NCBI RefSeq assembly: GCF_008974325.1
Contig: NZ_BKCG01000008.1
Location: 93,636-157,635 of the forward strand
Direction: 5' to 3'
Source: Patiriisocius marinus
Lineage (GTDB): Bacteria; Bacteroidota; Bacteroidia; Flavobacteriales; Flavobacteriaceae
DNA: 64,000 nt
The translations under genes were made by a program, and so were the position numbers. The notes beneath the pieces were generated by a model, which was not told where the DNA came from, did no database searches, and was given only the letters and a program-made list of their open reading frames with translations. Shown in pieces: positions 27,783 to 36,632 of this stretch (positions are counted from its first letter, which is position 1; every line of letters starts with the position of its first letter).

Positions 27783-29417
27783 ATGAAAATTTTAAAATTT
27801 TTCATTTTTAGCTTAATTATTGTTTTAAGTTTGAACAGTTGTGGAAGTGATGATGAAACAATGGTGGATGCTGAAGAGCAGCAAACTACAGATGATATGG
27901 ACGGTGATGGTGATGGTGACGTAACACTTCCTAATCTTTTATTATGTACTACCATTGAAAATTTTACTTATGAAATAGTAAATGGTGACTTGACAATGGA
28001 CTGGGATGACTGTAATAGTTCAAATGGATCTAATGTCTCTTATAACATAGATATAAAAGCGTATTATTATAATTGTGATTCGGGTAATTATCAATATTCT
28101 AATTTTCTTTTTGAAGAATTTATTAACAGTAATTATACTTTAGAGAATGTAGGTCAAGTAGGGAGAGTTAAAGTAAATATCAGGGCAGTAGATGCAAACG
28201 GAAACTGGTCATCTTCTTTTCAGGAGATAATTAAAATAGTTCCATCTAATGGTATTTATGAAGGAAATTTAGCAATTACTACTTCTGAATATTTTGAACT
28301 TCTAAATGATGCCGAAATACATACCGTAAACGGAGATTTAATTATAACCAGTAGTTGTCCGGTTGGAGGAAATTTTCAGTATGGAAATATAGATTCAATT
28401 ATAGGATTATCTGGAATTACTACTGTTACTGGCAATATTATATTTGATGGAACCCGCCATAGTAATTTAACTTCTTTAGAAGGACTTGAATCTCTTGTTA
28501 ATTTTGATGGTGATGTAACAATTGAAAATTTTACAAATTTGAATGATATTTCAGCAATAAGTAATATCACGAGCTTAAATAATTTAACAATTAACAATTT
28601 GCCTAATCTATCTGAAATAATAGGATTTAATAATATTAATGAAAGTGTAGGAGATATTAATATACAAGGCTCCGCTACAATAAATATTTTAAATAATGTT
28701 ACCTCAGCAAATGATGTTGAAATAAACACTTCAGAAGAGATTACCGCTTTTACTAATGTAATTACTTTAGAAAATTTGAATTTAGGAAATACTTCTGCAC
28801 TAAATGGATTTGATTTATTAGAATCTACAAATATTTTAAGTTTAGGGAATGTAAATTTTTCTGACCCTCAATCTTTTAGTCAATTAATCTCTGTAGATGA
28901 ACTATTAATTTATAATATTTCAAATAACACTTTTGATTTTTTAAATAATCTTGAAGAAATTAATACTTCAGTTGTATTAGTAAACAATTCTAATATTCAA
29001 ACATTAGATTTTGAATCTGTAAGTACCACAAATCCTATAAATTTTACTATACAAAATAATTCAAATTTACAATCTATTACAGGGTTAAATAATATAACGA
29101 GCCTTAAGAGTTGCACAATTCAATCTAATAATTCATTAATAAGTATTGATTTTTTATCAAGCATAAATACCATTACAGAATCTTCGCTAGTAATTAATGA
29201 AAACAACCTATTAACCAATCTCGATGCACTTTCTAATTTAAACTATATAGAATGTCCGGGTCAATTAATAGTTACTGATAATTTTAACCTTGGAGATTTA
29301 TGTGGTTTGCAAACACTTTTTACGAATAACGGTCTTTGTTCTTTTGAAGCCACTATTGAAAACAACGGCTACAACCCTACCCCATTACAAATTTCAAACG
29401 GAGATTGTTCATTATAA
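27783..29417 (+). CDS. Lipoprotein with receptor-L-domain/leucine-rich-like repeats
   Basis: 544 residues with a lipobox ending LNSC and an acidic Asp/Gly stretch (DDMDGDGDGDV) just after. Residues 45-155 form a beta-sandwich-like segment resembling a fibronectin type III fold. From about 165 on, repeated units such as TTVTGNIIFDG, LTSLEGLESLVNFDGDVTIENF and ITSLKSCTIQSNNSLISIDFL follow the L-domain/LRR-like beta-helix pattern. Several Cys near the C-terminus (NLGDLCGLQ, NGLCSF) probably form the cap. No T9SS tail is present. Surface recognition is a plausible role but unproven. Confidence 0.8.
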   Translation: MKILKFFIFSLIIVLSLNSCGSDDETMVDAEEQQTTDDMDGDGDGDVTLPNLLLCTTIENFTYEIVNGDLTMDWDDCNSSNGSNVSYNIDIKAYYYNCDSGNYQYSNFLFEEFINSNYTLENVGQVGRVKVNIRAVDANGNWSSSFQEIIKIVPSNGIYEGNLAITTSEYFELLNDAEIHTVNGDLIITSSCPVGGNFQYGNIDSIIGLSGITTVTGNIIFDGTRHSNLTSLEGLESLVNFDGDVTIENFTNLNDISAISNITSLNNLTINNLPNLSEIIGFNNINESVGDINIQGSATINILNNVTSANDVEINTSEEITAFTNVITLENLNLGNTSALNGFDLLESTNILSLGNVNFSDPQSFSQLISVDELLIYNISNNTFDFLNNLEEINTSVVLVNNSNIQTLDFESVSTTNPINFTIQNNSNLQSITGLNNITSLKSCTIQSNNSLISIDFLSSINTITESSLVINENNLLTNLDALSNLNYIECPGQLIVTDNFNLGDLCGLQTLFTNNGLCSFEATIENNGYNPTPLQISNGDCSL

Positions 29418-29502
29418 ATGAGTAGCACATTTCGGCTAAAAACTTAAATGTTCCTATTGATAATTTCATACAAGAGATTATGAGTAGGAATTTTTCTTTT
29501 TG

Positions 29503-29510
29503 TAAATTTG
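29503..29510 (+). promoter_or_regulatory. -7 box of lpdA
   Basis: TAAATTTG is an exact TAnnTTTG match. The upstream TTG start of the open frame (29508) falls inside it, so translation must begin at the ATG at 29541. Confidence 0.55.
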
Positions 29511-29540
29511 AACTTTAAAATTAATCAAGAAAAATACACG

Positions 29541-30917
29541 ATGAGCAAATACGATGTTATTGTTTTAGGATCTGGCCCTGGAGGCTATGTAACCGCTATT
29601 AGAGCGTCACAACTAGGATTGAAAACCGCAGTAGTGGAAAAGGAAAGCCTTGGGGGCGTTTGCCTTAATTGGGGATGTATCCCTACTAAAGCGCTTTTAA
29701 AAAGTGCACAAGTATTTGATTATTTAAAACACGCAAGTGATTACGGGTTAACCGTAAATGAATATGACAAAGATTTTACTAAAGTAGTTGAGCGTAGCCG
29801 TGGCGTAGCCGAAGGAATGAGCAACGGAGTAAAGTTTTTAATGAAAAAAAATAAAATTGACGTTATAGAAGGCTTTGGAAAATTGAAAGCCGGAAAAAAG
29901 ATTGACGTTGATGGAAAAGAATATAGTGCAGACCATATTGTAATTGCAACTGGAGCACGATCTCGCGAATTACCAAACCTTCCACAAGACGGAAAAAAGG
30001 TAATTGGATACAGAGAAGCAATGACACTTAAAAAGCAACCAAAATCTATGATTGTTGTAGGTAGTGGAGCAATTGGTGTTGAATTTGCACACTTCTACAA
30101 TGCAATGGGAACAGAAGTTACTATTGTTGAATACCTTCCTAATTTAGTACCTCTTGAAGATTTAGATGTTTCAAAGCAATTTGAACGTTCATTCAAAAAA
30201 GCAGGTATTAAAGTAATGACAAACAGTTCGGTTGAGAAAGTGGACACTTCTGGTAAAACAGTTAAAGCAACTGTAAAAACTAAAAAAGGAGAAGAAATTA
30301 TTGAAGCTGATATCGTACTTTCAGCGGTTGGTATTGTTACAAATATTGAAGGTATAGGCCTTGAAGATGTTGGTATCGTTACTGATAAAGGTAAAGTTAT
30401 GGTAAATGATTTTTACCAAACTAATATCCCTGGATATTACGCAATTGGAGATATTACTCCTGGTCCTGCCTTAGCTCACGTGGCTTCTGCTGAAGGAATT
30501 ACTTGTGTTGAAAAAATTGCAGGAATGAATGTTGAAGCTATTGACTACGGAAATATTCCTGGGTGTACATATGCAACTCCAGAAATTGCAAGTGTAGGGA
30601 TGACAGAACAACAAGCAAAAGATGCTGGCTACGACATTAAAGTAGGTAAATTCCCTTTCTCTGCCTCAGGAAAAGCAAGCGCAGCCGGAACAAAAGACGG
30701 TTTTGTAAAAGTAATTTTTGACGCTAAGTATGGCGAATGGTTAGGTTGCCATATGATTGGTGCTGGAGTTACTGATATGATTGCTGAAGCAGTTTTAGGA
30801 CGTAAATTAGAAACAACTGGTCACGAAGTTCTTAAAACAATCCACCCTCACCCTACTATGAGTGAAGCAGTAATGGAAGCTGTTGCAGATGCATACGACG
30901 AAGTAATACACCTGTAA
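29541..30917 (+). CDS. lpdA: Dihydrolipoyl dehydrogenase (E3)
   Basis: FAD enzyme that re-oxidises dihydrolipoamide in pyruvate/2-oxoglutarate dehydrogenase complexes and the glycine cleavage system. 458 residues from MSKYDVIVLGSGPGGY (FAD-binding GxGxxG at 10-15). The redox disulfide is C41-x4-C46 (GGVCLNWGCIPTK), a second GSGAIGVEF binds NAD, and the catalytic HPHPTMSEA is near the C-terminus. It is monocistronic with its own promoter box and terminator. Confidence 0.96.
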   Translation: MSKYDVIVLGSGPGGYVTAIRASQLGLKTAVVEKESLGGVCLNWGCIPTKALLKSAQVFDYLKHASDYGLTVNEYDKDFTKVVERSRGVAEGMSNGVKFLMKKNKIDVIEGFGKLKAGKKIDVDGKEYSADHIVIATGARSRELPNLPQDGKKVIGYREAMTLKKQPKSMIVVGSGAIGVEFAHFYNAMGTEVTIVEYLPNLVPLEDLDVSKQFERSFKKAGIKVMTNSSVEKVDTSGKTVKATVKTKKGEEIIEADIVLSAVGIVTNIEGIGLEDVGIVTDKGKVMVNDFYQTNIPGYYAIGDITPGPALAHVASAEGITCVEKIAGMNVEAIDYGNIPGCTYATPEIASVGMTEQQAKDAGYDIKVGKFPFSASGKASAAGTKDGFVKVIFDAKYGEWLGCHMIGAGVTDMIAEAVLGRKLETTGHEVLKTIHPHPTMSEAVMEAVADAYDEVIHL

Positions 30918-30939
30918 TGCTAAGTATTTTGTAAAACAT

Positions 30940-30978
30940 AAACCCCGAATTAGATTTAATTTAATTCGGGGTTTTTTT
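30940..30978 (+). terminator. Terminator after lpdA
   Basis: A 13-bp stem (30940-30952 with 30962-30974) containing a CCCCG core and a 9-base loop is followed by T7. Confidence 0.9.
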
Positions 30979-31041
30979 GACTTTATTCATTTATTAAGTA
31001 AAGTGAATTGTCTTAGCACTTTCAATTTTACTAAATAGTAA

Positions 31042-31458
31042 TTACTCAATAAAACTAGTAATTGCTAAATCATAACTCTGTAAACCAAAACCTAAAATAA
31101 CACCTTTAGCTCCTGGTGAAATATACGACTGATGTCTAAACTCCTCTCTACCAAAAGTGTTAGAAATATGCACTTCAATAACTGGAGTAGTAATAGCTTT
31201 AACTGCATCACCTATAGCAATTGAAGTATGCGTATATGCTGCTGCATTTAAAATAATACCATCATAATCAAAACCTACTTCTTGCAGTTTAGAAACTAAC
31301 TCCCCTTCGATATTAGATTGGAAATATTCTAATTCGATGTTTTTAAACTTAAATTGAAGATTACTAAAAAAATCTTGGAACGTTTCGGCTCCATAAATTT
31401 CTGGTTCTCGTTTTCCTAATAGATTAAGATTAGGACCATTTATGATAATAATTTTCAT
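31042..31458 (-). CDS. aroQ: 3-dehydroquinate dehydratase, type II
   Basis: Shikimate-pathway enzyme, 138 residues, normal for type II. It has the N-terminal IIINGPNLNLLGKREPEIYG with the catalytic Tyr at its end, the QSNIEGELV segment, NAAAYTHTSIAI, and EVHISN with the catalytic His. It is read away from xerD, with two outer-membrane barrel genes between. Its -7 box begins only 4 bases before the ATG. Confidence 0.95.
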   Translation of the reverse strand: MKIIIINGPNLNLLGKREPEIYGAETFQDFFSNLQFKFKNIELEYFQSNIEGELVSKLQEVGFDYDGIILNAAAYTHTSIAIGDAVKAITTPVIEVHISNTFGREEFRHQSYISPGAKGVILGFGLQSYDLAITSFIE

Positions 31459-31462
31459 AGTT

Positions 31463-31491
31463 CAAATATAGCCAAAAATAAAAAAGACCAA
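31463..31491 (-). promoter_or_regulatory. aroQ promoter, possibly leaderless
   Basis: On the minus strand TTG (31489-31491), 18 bases, then TATATTTG (31463-31470). The box ends 4 bases before the ATG at 31458, so the RNA would start at or very near the start codon. The -33 part lies in the upstream gene's terminator hairpin. Confidence 0.6.
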
Positions 31492-31508
31492 TGCATGGCA
31501 TCGGTCTT
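31484..31508 (-). terminator. Terminator after the 170-residue outer-membrane protein gene
   Basis: An 11-bp stem with one mismatch (31484-31494 with 31498-31508) and a 3-base loop is followed by a T-rich tract on the minus strand. Confidence 0.75.
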
Positions 31509-31528
31509 AAAGTATGTTTTAGTATTTT

Positions 31529-32041
31529 TTAGAAATCAAATAACAAACCAAGTCTAGCGTGTAAGTATCCACTATCATCAACTTGATCTCCTAATTCTAA
31601 AAACGTATATTTTGTTTCTACAAAAATATTTACATTATCAATTAAATTGTAAACATATCCAGCTCCTACGTTACCTCCTATTTCACTACTTGTAAATTTT
31701 TCTTCACCTGTAGAAAAACCACCTACATCAGTCTTGTCTACAAATGTGCTAGACAAGTATTCACCACCAGCAATTGCATAAAAACCTCTACCAATGTTGT
31801 AGCGTGCATTTAAATCTACAGCAAACCATTTTAGACGGTCATTATCTGCTATTTCAGCAAAAGCAAATGTGTTTGTATTACTTATTCCCCATTTTTCATT
31901 TAGTTCATAAATAAGATCAACAGATCCACCACCACCATCAAGTCCAGTAAGATATCCTGCTCCAAAACCAGCTTTAAAACCTTGAGCACTAGCTGTTGCA
32001 AATCCTGCAATCATAACAAATAAAACTATGTATTTTTTCAT
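31529..32041 (-). CDS. Outer-membrane beta-barrel protein
   Basis: 170 residues with a signal peptide (MKKYIVLFVMIAGFATASA) and alternating amphipathic strands ending in aromatic Phe (LGLLFDF), typical of small 8-stranded barrels. Function is unknown. It has its own -7 box (32067-32074) and a terminator. The next gene upstream is another barrel of a different subfamily. Confidence 0.8.
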   Translation of the reverse strand: MKKYIVLFVMIAGFATASAQGFKAGFGAGYLTGLDGGGGSVDLIYELNEKWGISNTNTFAFAEIADNDRLKWFAVDLNARYNIGRGFYAIAGGEYLSSTFVDKTDVGGFSTGEEKFTSSEIGGNVGAGYVYNLIDNVNIFVETKYTFLELGDQVDDSGYLHARLGLLFDF

Positions 32042-32066
32042 TCTGAAATTTTAAAAATTTATATAA

Positions 32067-32074
32067 CAAAAATA
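32067..32074 (-). promoter_or_regulatory. -7 box of the 170-residue barrel gene
   Basis: This reads TATTTTTG on the minus strand, 25 bases before the ATG at 32041. No clear -33 element is seen. Confidence 0.45.
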
Positions 32075-32094
32075 CAGTATTTACTATAATAAAA

Positions 32095-32119
32095 AAGTGG
32101 AAACAAGATGTTTCCACTT
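32095..32119 (-). terminator. Terminator after the 201-residue barrel gene
   Basis: A perfect 10-bp stem (32095-32104 with 32110-32119) and 5-base loop are followed by a T-run on the minus strand. Confidence 0.85.
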
Positions 32120-32144
32120 CATTTAACATAGGTTTTATCGTTGT

Positions 32145-32750
32145 TTATAGAAATGAATATCCTGCCCAAATTTGAAACACGTTATTCTGATTTTTATTAC
32201 TTGTAAACTCATCATTATTTACATTTGAAATACCTTTATTGTAGCGTAATCCAAACAAGAACGATTTTAATGAATATGATACACCTAATGCAATACCTAT
32301 ATCTAAATCATTAAAAGCTTCTTTATTATCAATTTCAAGACCTTCATCATCAAAAATACGTTCTCCATCTGCAGAAATTAAATACCCAAAAACAGGCCCT
32401 AATTCTGCACTCAAACCTGCAATTATATTATATTTTACTAAAACTGGTACATTTAAATAATCAAGCTTTTGGTCATCAAAACCATCGACAGAGAAGAATC
32501 CTCCAAACTGGCTTCCTTGTGCTGAATAAAGTAATTCCGGCTGGATTGAGAATTTCATCATTAGTGGTATTTCAGCAAAAATACCTACGTGGTAAGCTGT
32601 TCTAGAATCAAAACTTACTAAGCCGTCATACGAGTCACCACCTAATGTTGATACATTAACTCCACCTTTTATTCCAAAGCGTAATTCCTGAGCTTGCATA
32701 AAACTAAATGCAAAAAATGATAAGCATAATACTAAGAGAGATTTTTTCAT
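32145..32750 (-). CDS. Porin-family outer-membrane beta-barrel protein
   Basis: 201 residues with a signal peptide (MKKSLLVLCLSFFAFSFMQA). The FGIKGGVNVSTLGGD start, SIQPELLYSAQGS and VLVKYNIIAGLSAELGPVFGYL match the Bacteroidota OMP_b-brl_2 (PorT-like) barrel family. This is a large paralogous family and no specific function can be assigned. Confidence 0.87.
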   Translation of the reverse strand: MKKSLLVLCLSFFAFSFMQAQELRFGIKGGVNVSTLGGDSYDGLVSFDSRTAYHVGIFAEIPLMMKFSIQPELLYSAQGSQFGGFFSVDGFDDQKLDYLNVPVLVKYNIIAGLSAELGPVFGYLISADGERIFDDEGLEIDNKEAFNDLDIGIALGVSYSLKSFLFGLRYNKGISNVNNDEFTSNKNQNNVFQIWAGYSFL

Positions 32751-32912
32751 TTTAAAAATTTTTTATTTGTTAGTAATGTTACGCAAAGCTGTGCTACTTT
32801 TTTATTTATTTAAACAAAAAAAACAACCTCGCACAATTAGTTGAATATTAGTTAAATATAACAATAATGATTATTCTACACATCTAGGTAGGAATTTTTT
32901 TACTTTTACAAT

Positions 32913-33812
32913 ATGAAATGGAAAAACGCTTTAAAGGACTATTGTGATTATCTTAGGATTGAACGTGGCCTATCAGACAATTCTATTTCAAACTACTCTT
33001 TAGACGTATTAAAATTAATAGGATGGCTTGAGGAACATCAAATTTCAGAAACTCCTTTAACAATCACTACCGAAATAACACAGCAATTTATTTACGATGT
33101 TGCTAAAAAGATGAGTCCGCGTTCGCAAGGGCGTATAATTTCTGGACTTCGTGGTTTTTTCAATTATTTAGTTTTTGAAGAATACCGAAAAACAAATCCT
33201 TTAGAACTCATTGAGAGCCCCAAAATGGGTCGCAAATTACCCGATACTTTAGCGCTCGAAGAAATAGACAGTTTGATAGGAGCCATTGATTTAAGCAGCC
33301 CACAAGGAGAACGAAATAGAGCTATGCTCGAAACCTTATACGCTTGTGGATTGCGTGTTAGCGAATTAACAAACCTTAAAATTTCAGATTTATTCTTTGA
33401 CGAAGGTTTTATTAAAGTTACAGGAAAAGGTGATAAACAACGCTTCGTCCCTATTAGCGATTATACTATTAAATACATCAATATCTACCGAAAAGAAGTT
33501 AGAGTACATCAAAAAATCAAAGCTGAAGCTAATGACACCCTATTTCTTAACAGGCGTGGAAATGGTTTAACGCGAGCAATGATTTTTACTATCATTAAAC
33601 AACTCGCAGAACTCGCAGGTATTAGGAAAACTATTAGTCCGCACACATTTAGACACTCCTTCGCTACACATTTATTAGAAAATGGAGCTGATCTTCGGGC
33701 CATTCAGCAAATGCTAGGACATGAGAGTATTACGACTACTGAAATCTACACGCACATGGAAACAAGTTTTCTAGCCGAAACAATTAATAAATTTCACCCA
33801 AGAAGAGATTAA
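32913..33812 (+). CDS. xerD: Site-specific tyrosine recombinase XerD
   Basis: Chromosome dimer resolution recombinase, 299 residues. It has an N-terminal SAM-like core-binding domain (about 1-90) and a C-terminal catalytic domain with R148 (CGLRVSEL), K172 (GKGDKQR), H244-x2-R247 (HTFRHSF), H270 (LGHESITTT) and nucleophile Y279. Length and the absence of flanking mobile-element genes or repeats mark it as the housekeeping enzyme, not a phage integrase. A degenerate TAcTTTTA box lies 4 bases before the ATG. Confidence 0.93.
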   Translation: MKWKNALKDYCDYLRIERGLSDNSISNYSLDVLKLIGWLEEHQISETPLTITTEITQQFIYDVAKKMSPRSQGRIISGLRGFFNYLVFEEYRKTNPLELIESPKMGRKLPDTLALEEIDSLIGAIDLSSPQGERNRAMLETLYACGLRVSELTNLKISDLFFDEGFIKVTGKGDKQRFVPISDYTIKYINIYRKEVRVHQKIKAEANDTLFLNRRGNGLTRAMIFTIIKQLAELAGIRKTISPHTFRHSFATHLLENGADLRAIQQMLGHESITTTEIYTHMETSFLAETINKFHPRRD

Positions 33813-33923
33813 AGGAGAGGTATCTATTTATTTTAAAATAGAAAAATAAAATTCTGTCCCTTATCGACTATAAATACAGTTAAACAATTAAATAACAGAG
33901 TAATTATTAAAAGTCATAAATAA

Positions 33924-33958
33924 AAAAAGCTCCTTTCAGTAATTGAAAGGAGCTTTTT
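33924..33958. terminator. Bidirectional terminator between xerD and rny
   Basis: A 15-bp perfect stem (33924-33938 with 33944-33958) has a 5-base loop and flanking A and T runs. It lies 16 bases from the rny stop. Confidence 0.92.
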
Positions 33959-33973
33959 AGTAAACAATTCGTT

Positions 33974-35545
33974 TTATTTAGCGATGTTGACCGCTCTAGT
34001 TTCTCTAATAACAGTAACTTTCACTTGACCTGGATATGTCATATCTGTTTGAATTTTCTGAGAAATCTCAAATGATAATTGTGCTGCTTTTTCATCAGTT
34101 ACTTTTTCACTTTCAACCATAACACGTAATTCACGTCCTGCTTGAATAGCGTAAGCTTTATTAACACCTCCAAAACCAAAGGCAATCTCTTCAAGATCTT
34201 TTAAACGTTGAATGTAACTGTCAAGTACTTGACGTCTTGCTCCTGGTCTTGCTCCACTAATAGCATCACAAACCTGTACAATAGGCGATAATAAACTTGT
34301 CATTTCTATTTCGTCGTGGTGAGCTCCAATAGCATTACAAACCTCAGGCTTTTCACCATATTTTTCAGCCCACTGCATTCCTAAAATTGCGTGAGGTGTT
34401 TCCGTTTCATTTTCAGGTACTTTACCAATATCGTGTAATAAACCTGCACGTTTTGCTAGTTTAGGGTTTAAACCTAATTCGCTTGCCATAACTCCACAAA
34501 GTTTTGCAACTTCGCGCGAGTGTTGTAGCAAGTTTTGTCCATAAGATGAACGGTATTTCATACGTCCAACAGCTTTAATCAATTCTGGTTGTAAACCGTG
34601 AATTCCTAAATCAATAACAGTACGCTTTCCAACTTCTACAATTTCCTCTTCAATTTGTCTTGTAGTCTTTTTTACAACTTCTTCAATACGTGCCGGGTGA
34701 ATACGCCCATCAGTAACTAACTTGTGTAATGATAATCTTGCAATTTCTCTACGCACACTATCAAAACAAGATAGTATAATTGCTTCTGGAGTATCATCAA
34801 CTATAATTTCAACACCTGTTGCTGCTTCAATTGCTCTAATATTCCTTCCTTCACGTCCTATAATACGTCCTTTTACATCGTCATTTTCAAGGTTAAAAAC
34901 AGACACACAGTTTTCTACTGCTTCCTCCGTACCTATACGCTGTATTGAACTAATAATGATCTTTTTAGCTTCCTGTTGTGCTGTCATTTTAGCTTCTTCA
35001 ACAGAATCCTGTACAAATTTCATAGCACTTGTCCTAGCCTCTTCTTTTAAGCTTTCCATTAATTGAGCCTTAGCATCATCTGCAGATAAACTAGAAATTA
35101 CTTCTAATTGCTGAATTTGGCTACGGTGCATTTTTTCAACTTCGTTTTGCTTCTTTTCAATAAAGGCTAAACGTTCATCATAGTTTTTACGTTTAGCATC
35201 AACTTCCGCATTAAGCTTTTTATTTTTAGCTATTTCACTTGAAACTTGCGACTCCTTATCTCTAGTACGTTTTTCAGCGTCATTAATCTTTTTCTCACGA
35301 CTATTAATGACCTTTTCGTGTTCAGATTTTAGCTCAATAAACTTTTCTTTAGCTTGTAATATTTTATCTTTTTTAAGTGCTTCTCCTTCAGATGTAGCTT
35401 CCTTTAAAATACGTGCTGATTCTTTCTTTGCTTCTGCTATTGCTGTAGAAGCGCTTTTCTTCTCCATTGTTTTTGCAATTACAAAGCCTATTACAAGACC
35501 TACAATTACTGCTATTATTATAAAGACCAAATTCATTCCATCCAT
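33974..35545 (-). CDS. rny: Ribonuclease Y
   Basis: Membrane-anchored endoribonuclease that starts mRNA decay. 523 residues: an N-terminal transmembrane helix (about 4-25), a long Lys/Glu-rich coiled coil (30-170), a KH domain ([22 protein letters not shown]) and an HD domain ([27 protein letters not shown]). Two in-frame ATGs (codons 1 and 4) are both possible starts. It lies downstream of zapA and the 6S RNA on the same strand and is closed by a strong terminator. Confidence 0.95.
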   Translation of the reverse strand: MDGMNLVFIIIAVIVGLVIGFVIAKTMEKKSASTAIAEAKKESARILKEATSEGEALKKDKILQAKEKFIELKSEHEKVINSREKKINDAEKRTRDKESQVSSEIAKNKKLNAEVDAKRKNYDERLAFIEKKQNEVEKMHRSQIQQLEVISSLSADDAKAQLMESLKEEARTSAMKFVQDSVEEAKMTAQQEAKKIIISSIQRIGTEEAVENCVSVFNLENDDVKGRIIGREGRNIRAIEAATGVEIIVDDTPEAIILSCFDSVRREIARLSLHKLVTDGRIHPARIEEVVKKTTRQIEEEIVEVGKRTVIDLGIHGLQPELIKAVGRMKYRSSYGQNLLQHSREVAKLCGVMASELGLNPKLAKRAGLLHDIGKVPENETETPHAILGMQWAEKYGEKPEVCNAIGAHHDEIEMTSLLSPIVQVCDAISGARPGARRQVLDSYIQRLKDLEEIAFGFGGVNKAYAIQAGRELRVMVESEKVTDEKAAQLSFEISQKIQTDMTYPGQVKVTVIRETRAVNIAK

Positions 35546-35685
35546 AATTCCTTTTTATATTTAGTTTGTATTACCTGTTAAGCAATACAAGGTTGTTGTT
35601 AGTGGTTGGGGAATATTAATAATCAAAGTGCTACTTTCCCCTTATAGCATTTTTTTTAAAAGTTTATAACGTCATTATTAGACAT

Positions 35686-35868
35686 AAAAAAGCCTATAAT
35701 ATTATTTGATTTGTGTAAACTCCAGTAAGAAAAAGTTTAGGGCTAATAAGCTGATCAAGAATCCGTCTGAAACTGGAAAACCAGAATAACGGCACGCTTT
35801 TACAACTAGAATTCACCCTTCTCAAAAGAATTCATGTTGAGTTTACCAAAATGTATAATACTATAGGC
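35686..35868 (-). ncRNA. ssrS: Probable 6S RNA
   Basis: The 349-base gap between zapA and rny encodes, on the minus strand, a long rod-like RNA of about 183 bases. A 14-bp closing stem (35855-35868 with 35692-35705, one G-U pair) is followed by an internal loop of 8 and 9 bases, then an 8-bp stem (35839-35846 with 35715-35722), a wide central region and inner hairpins including CTGG-tttt-CCAG. The 3' strand runs straight into T6. Length, shape and position next to zapA (as in E. coli zapA-ssrS) all fit 6S RNA, which binds RNA polymerase holoenzyme. Identity is inferred from structure and synteny, not from a covariance search. Confidence 0.75.
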
Positions 35869-35894
35869 AGTAACCTAATTTTATGTAAAGAACG

Positions 35895-36185
35895 TTATGA
35901 TAAGTACTCCTGCAACAATGCATTAAGAGACTTTAATTTCTCTTCTGCATCTGCTGTATCAGTATTCTTATCAATATTTTTTTGCTCTGTTTGTGCTGCA
36001 AATTGTAAGGCACACATTGCAAGTACATCTTGCTTATCCCTTACTGCGTAGCTTTTTTCAAACTTTTTAATCATCATTTCGATTTTTTTCGCAGCAAGCC
36101 TTAACCCTTCTTCTTGGGCAGGATTGATGGTCAAGGGATAAACCCTATCTGCAATCGAAATTTTAATTTTTTGTTGGTTTGACAT
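35895..36185 (-). CDS. zapA: Cell division protein ZapA
   Basis: FtsZ-ring stabilising protein, 96 residues. The N-terminal beta part (KISIADRVYPLTINPAQEEGLRLAAKKI) is the ZapA signature, followed by a long helix that makes the tetramer coiled coil. Just upstream (9-base gap) on the same strand is a second 96-residue coiled-coil protein, and just downstream is the probable 6S RNA. Confidence 0.9.
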   Translation of the reverse strand: MSNQQKIKISIADRVYPLTINPAQEEGLRLAAKKIEMMIKKFEKSYAVRDKQDVLAMCALQFAAQTEQKNIDKNTDTADAEEKLKSLNALLQEYLS

Positions 36186-36194
36186 ATTTATATG

Positions 36195-36485
36195 TTATTC
36201 AGAAAGTTGACTAATACACTGGTCTATTTCCCGAACAAGAGCATTTATTTTGAGTTTTGTATCTCGTTTATGTTGGTCGCTGCCAAGCATTGAATTCGCT
36301 AATTTTAAAGAGTTGCACGTTTCGTTCAACTTATCATTCTCAAGCTGAAATTTAGAGCGTTCATCTTTCAGTACTGTAATTTCCATCTCTAAATTAGATT
36401 TTTCCTGCTCAAGTATGGTGTACCTGTTCAGCAATTTGCTAATCTTATTTTCAAGAGAATCAACATGTTCAGAAAGGTGACTCAT
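36195..36485 (-). CDS. Small coiled-coil protein co-transcribed with zapA
   Basis: 96 residues, almost entirely heptad-like helix (LENKISKLLNRYTILEQEKSNLEMEITVLKDE...), rich in Leu, Lys and Glu, with no signal or membrane segment. It resembles ZapB-type division proteins in size and character but is not a clear sequence match. It is the first gene of a unit with zapA and shares its canonical promoter. A divisome partner of ZapA is the most sensible inference. Confidence 0.8.
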   Translation of the reverse strand: MSHLSEHVDSLENKISKLLNRYTILEQEKSNLEMEITVLKDERSKFQLENDKLNETCNSLKLANSMLGSDQHKRDTKLKINALVREIDQCISQLSE

Positions 36486-36512
36486 TAAATTTGCTTTTCA
36501 ACGCTATCCCTA

Positions 36513-36543
36513 CAAAGTTATACTACCTAAGTTAATAATCAAA
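36513..36543 (-). promoter_or_regulatory. Canonical promoter of the coiled-coil/zapA unit
   Basis: On the minus strand TTTG (36540-36543), a 19-base spacer and TAACTTTG (36513-36520) fit the Bacteroidota consensus exactly. The leader before the ATG at 36485 is about 20 bases. Confidence 0.8.
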
Positions 36544-36632
36544 TTCTTTTAGGTATTTTTTGTTATATTGAAATACGAACACAATATTTGCAGATAACTT
36601 CCCATTATATAGTACATACATAAAACCGATTA

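Noticed and set aside
32913..33812. Tyrosine recombinase as the integrase of a mobile element
   Set aside because: Sequence and length match XerD. There are no att-like repeats, tRNA gene or phage genes nearby.
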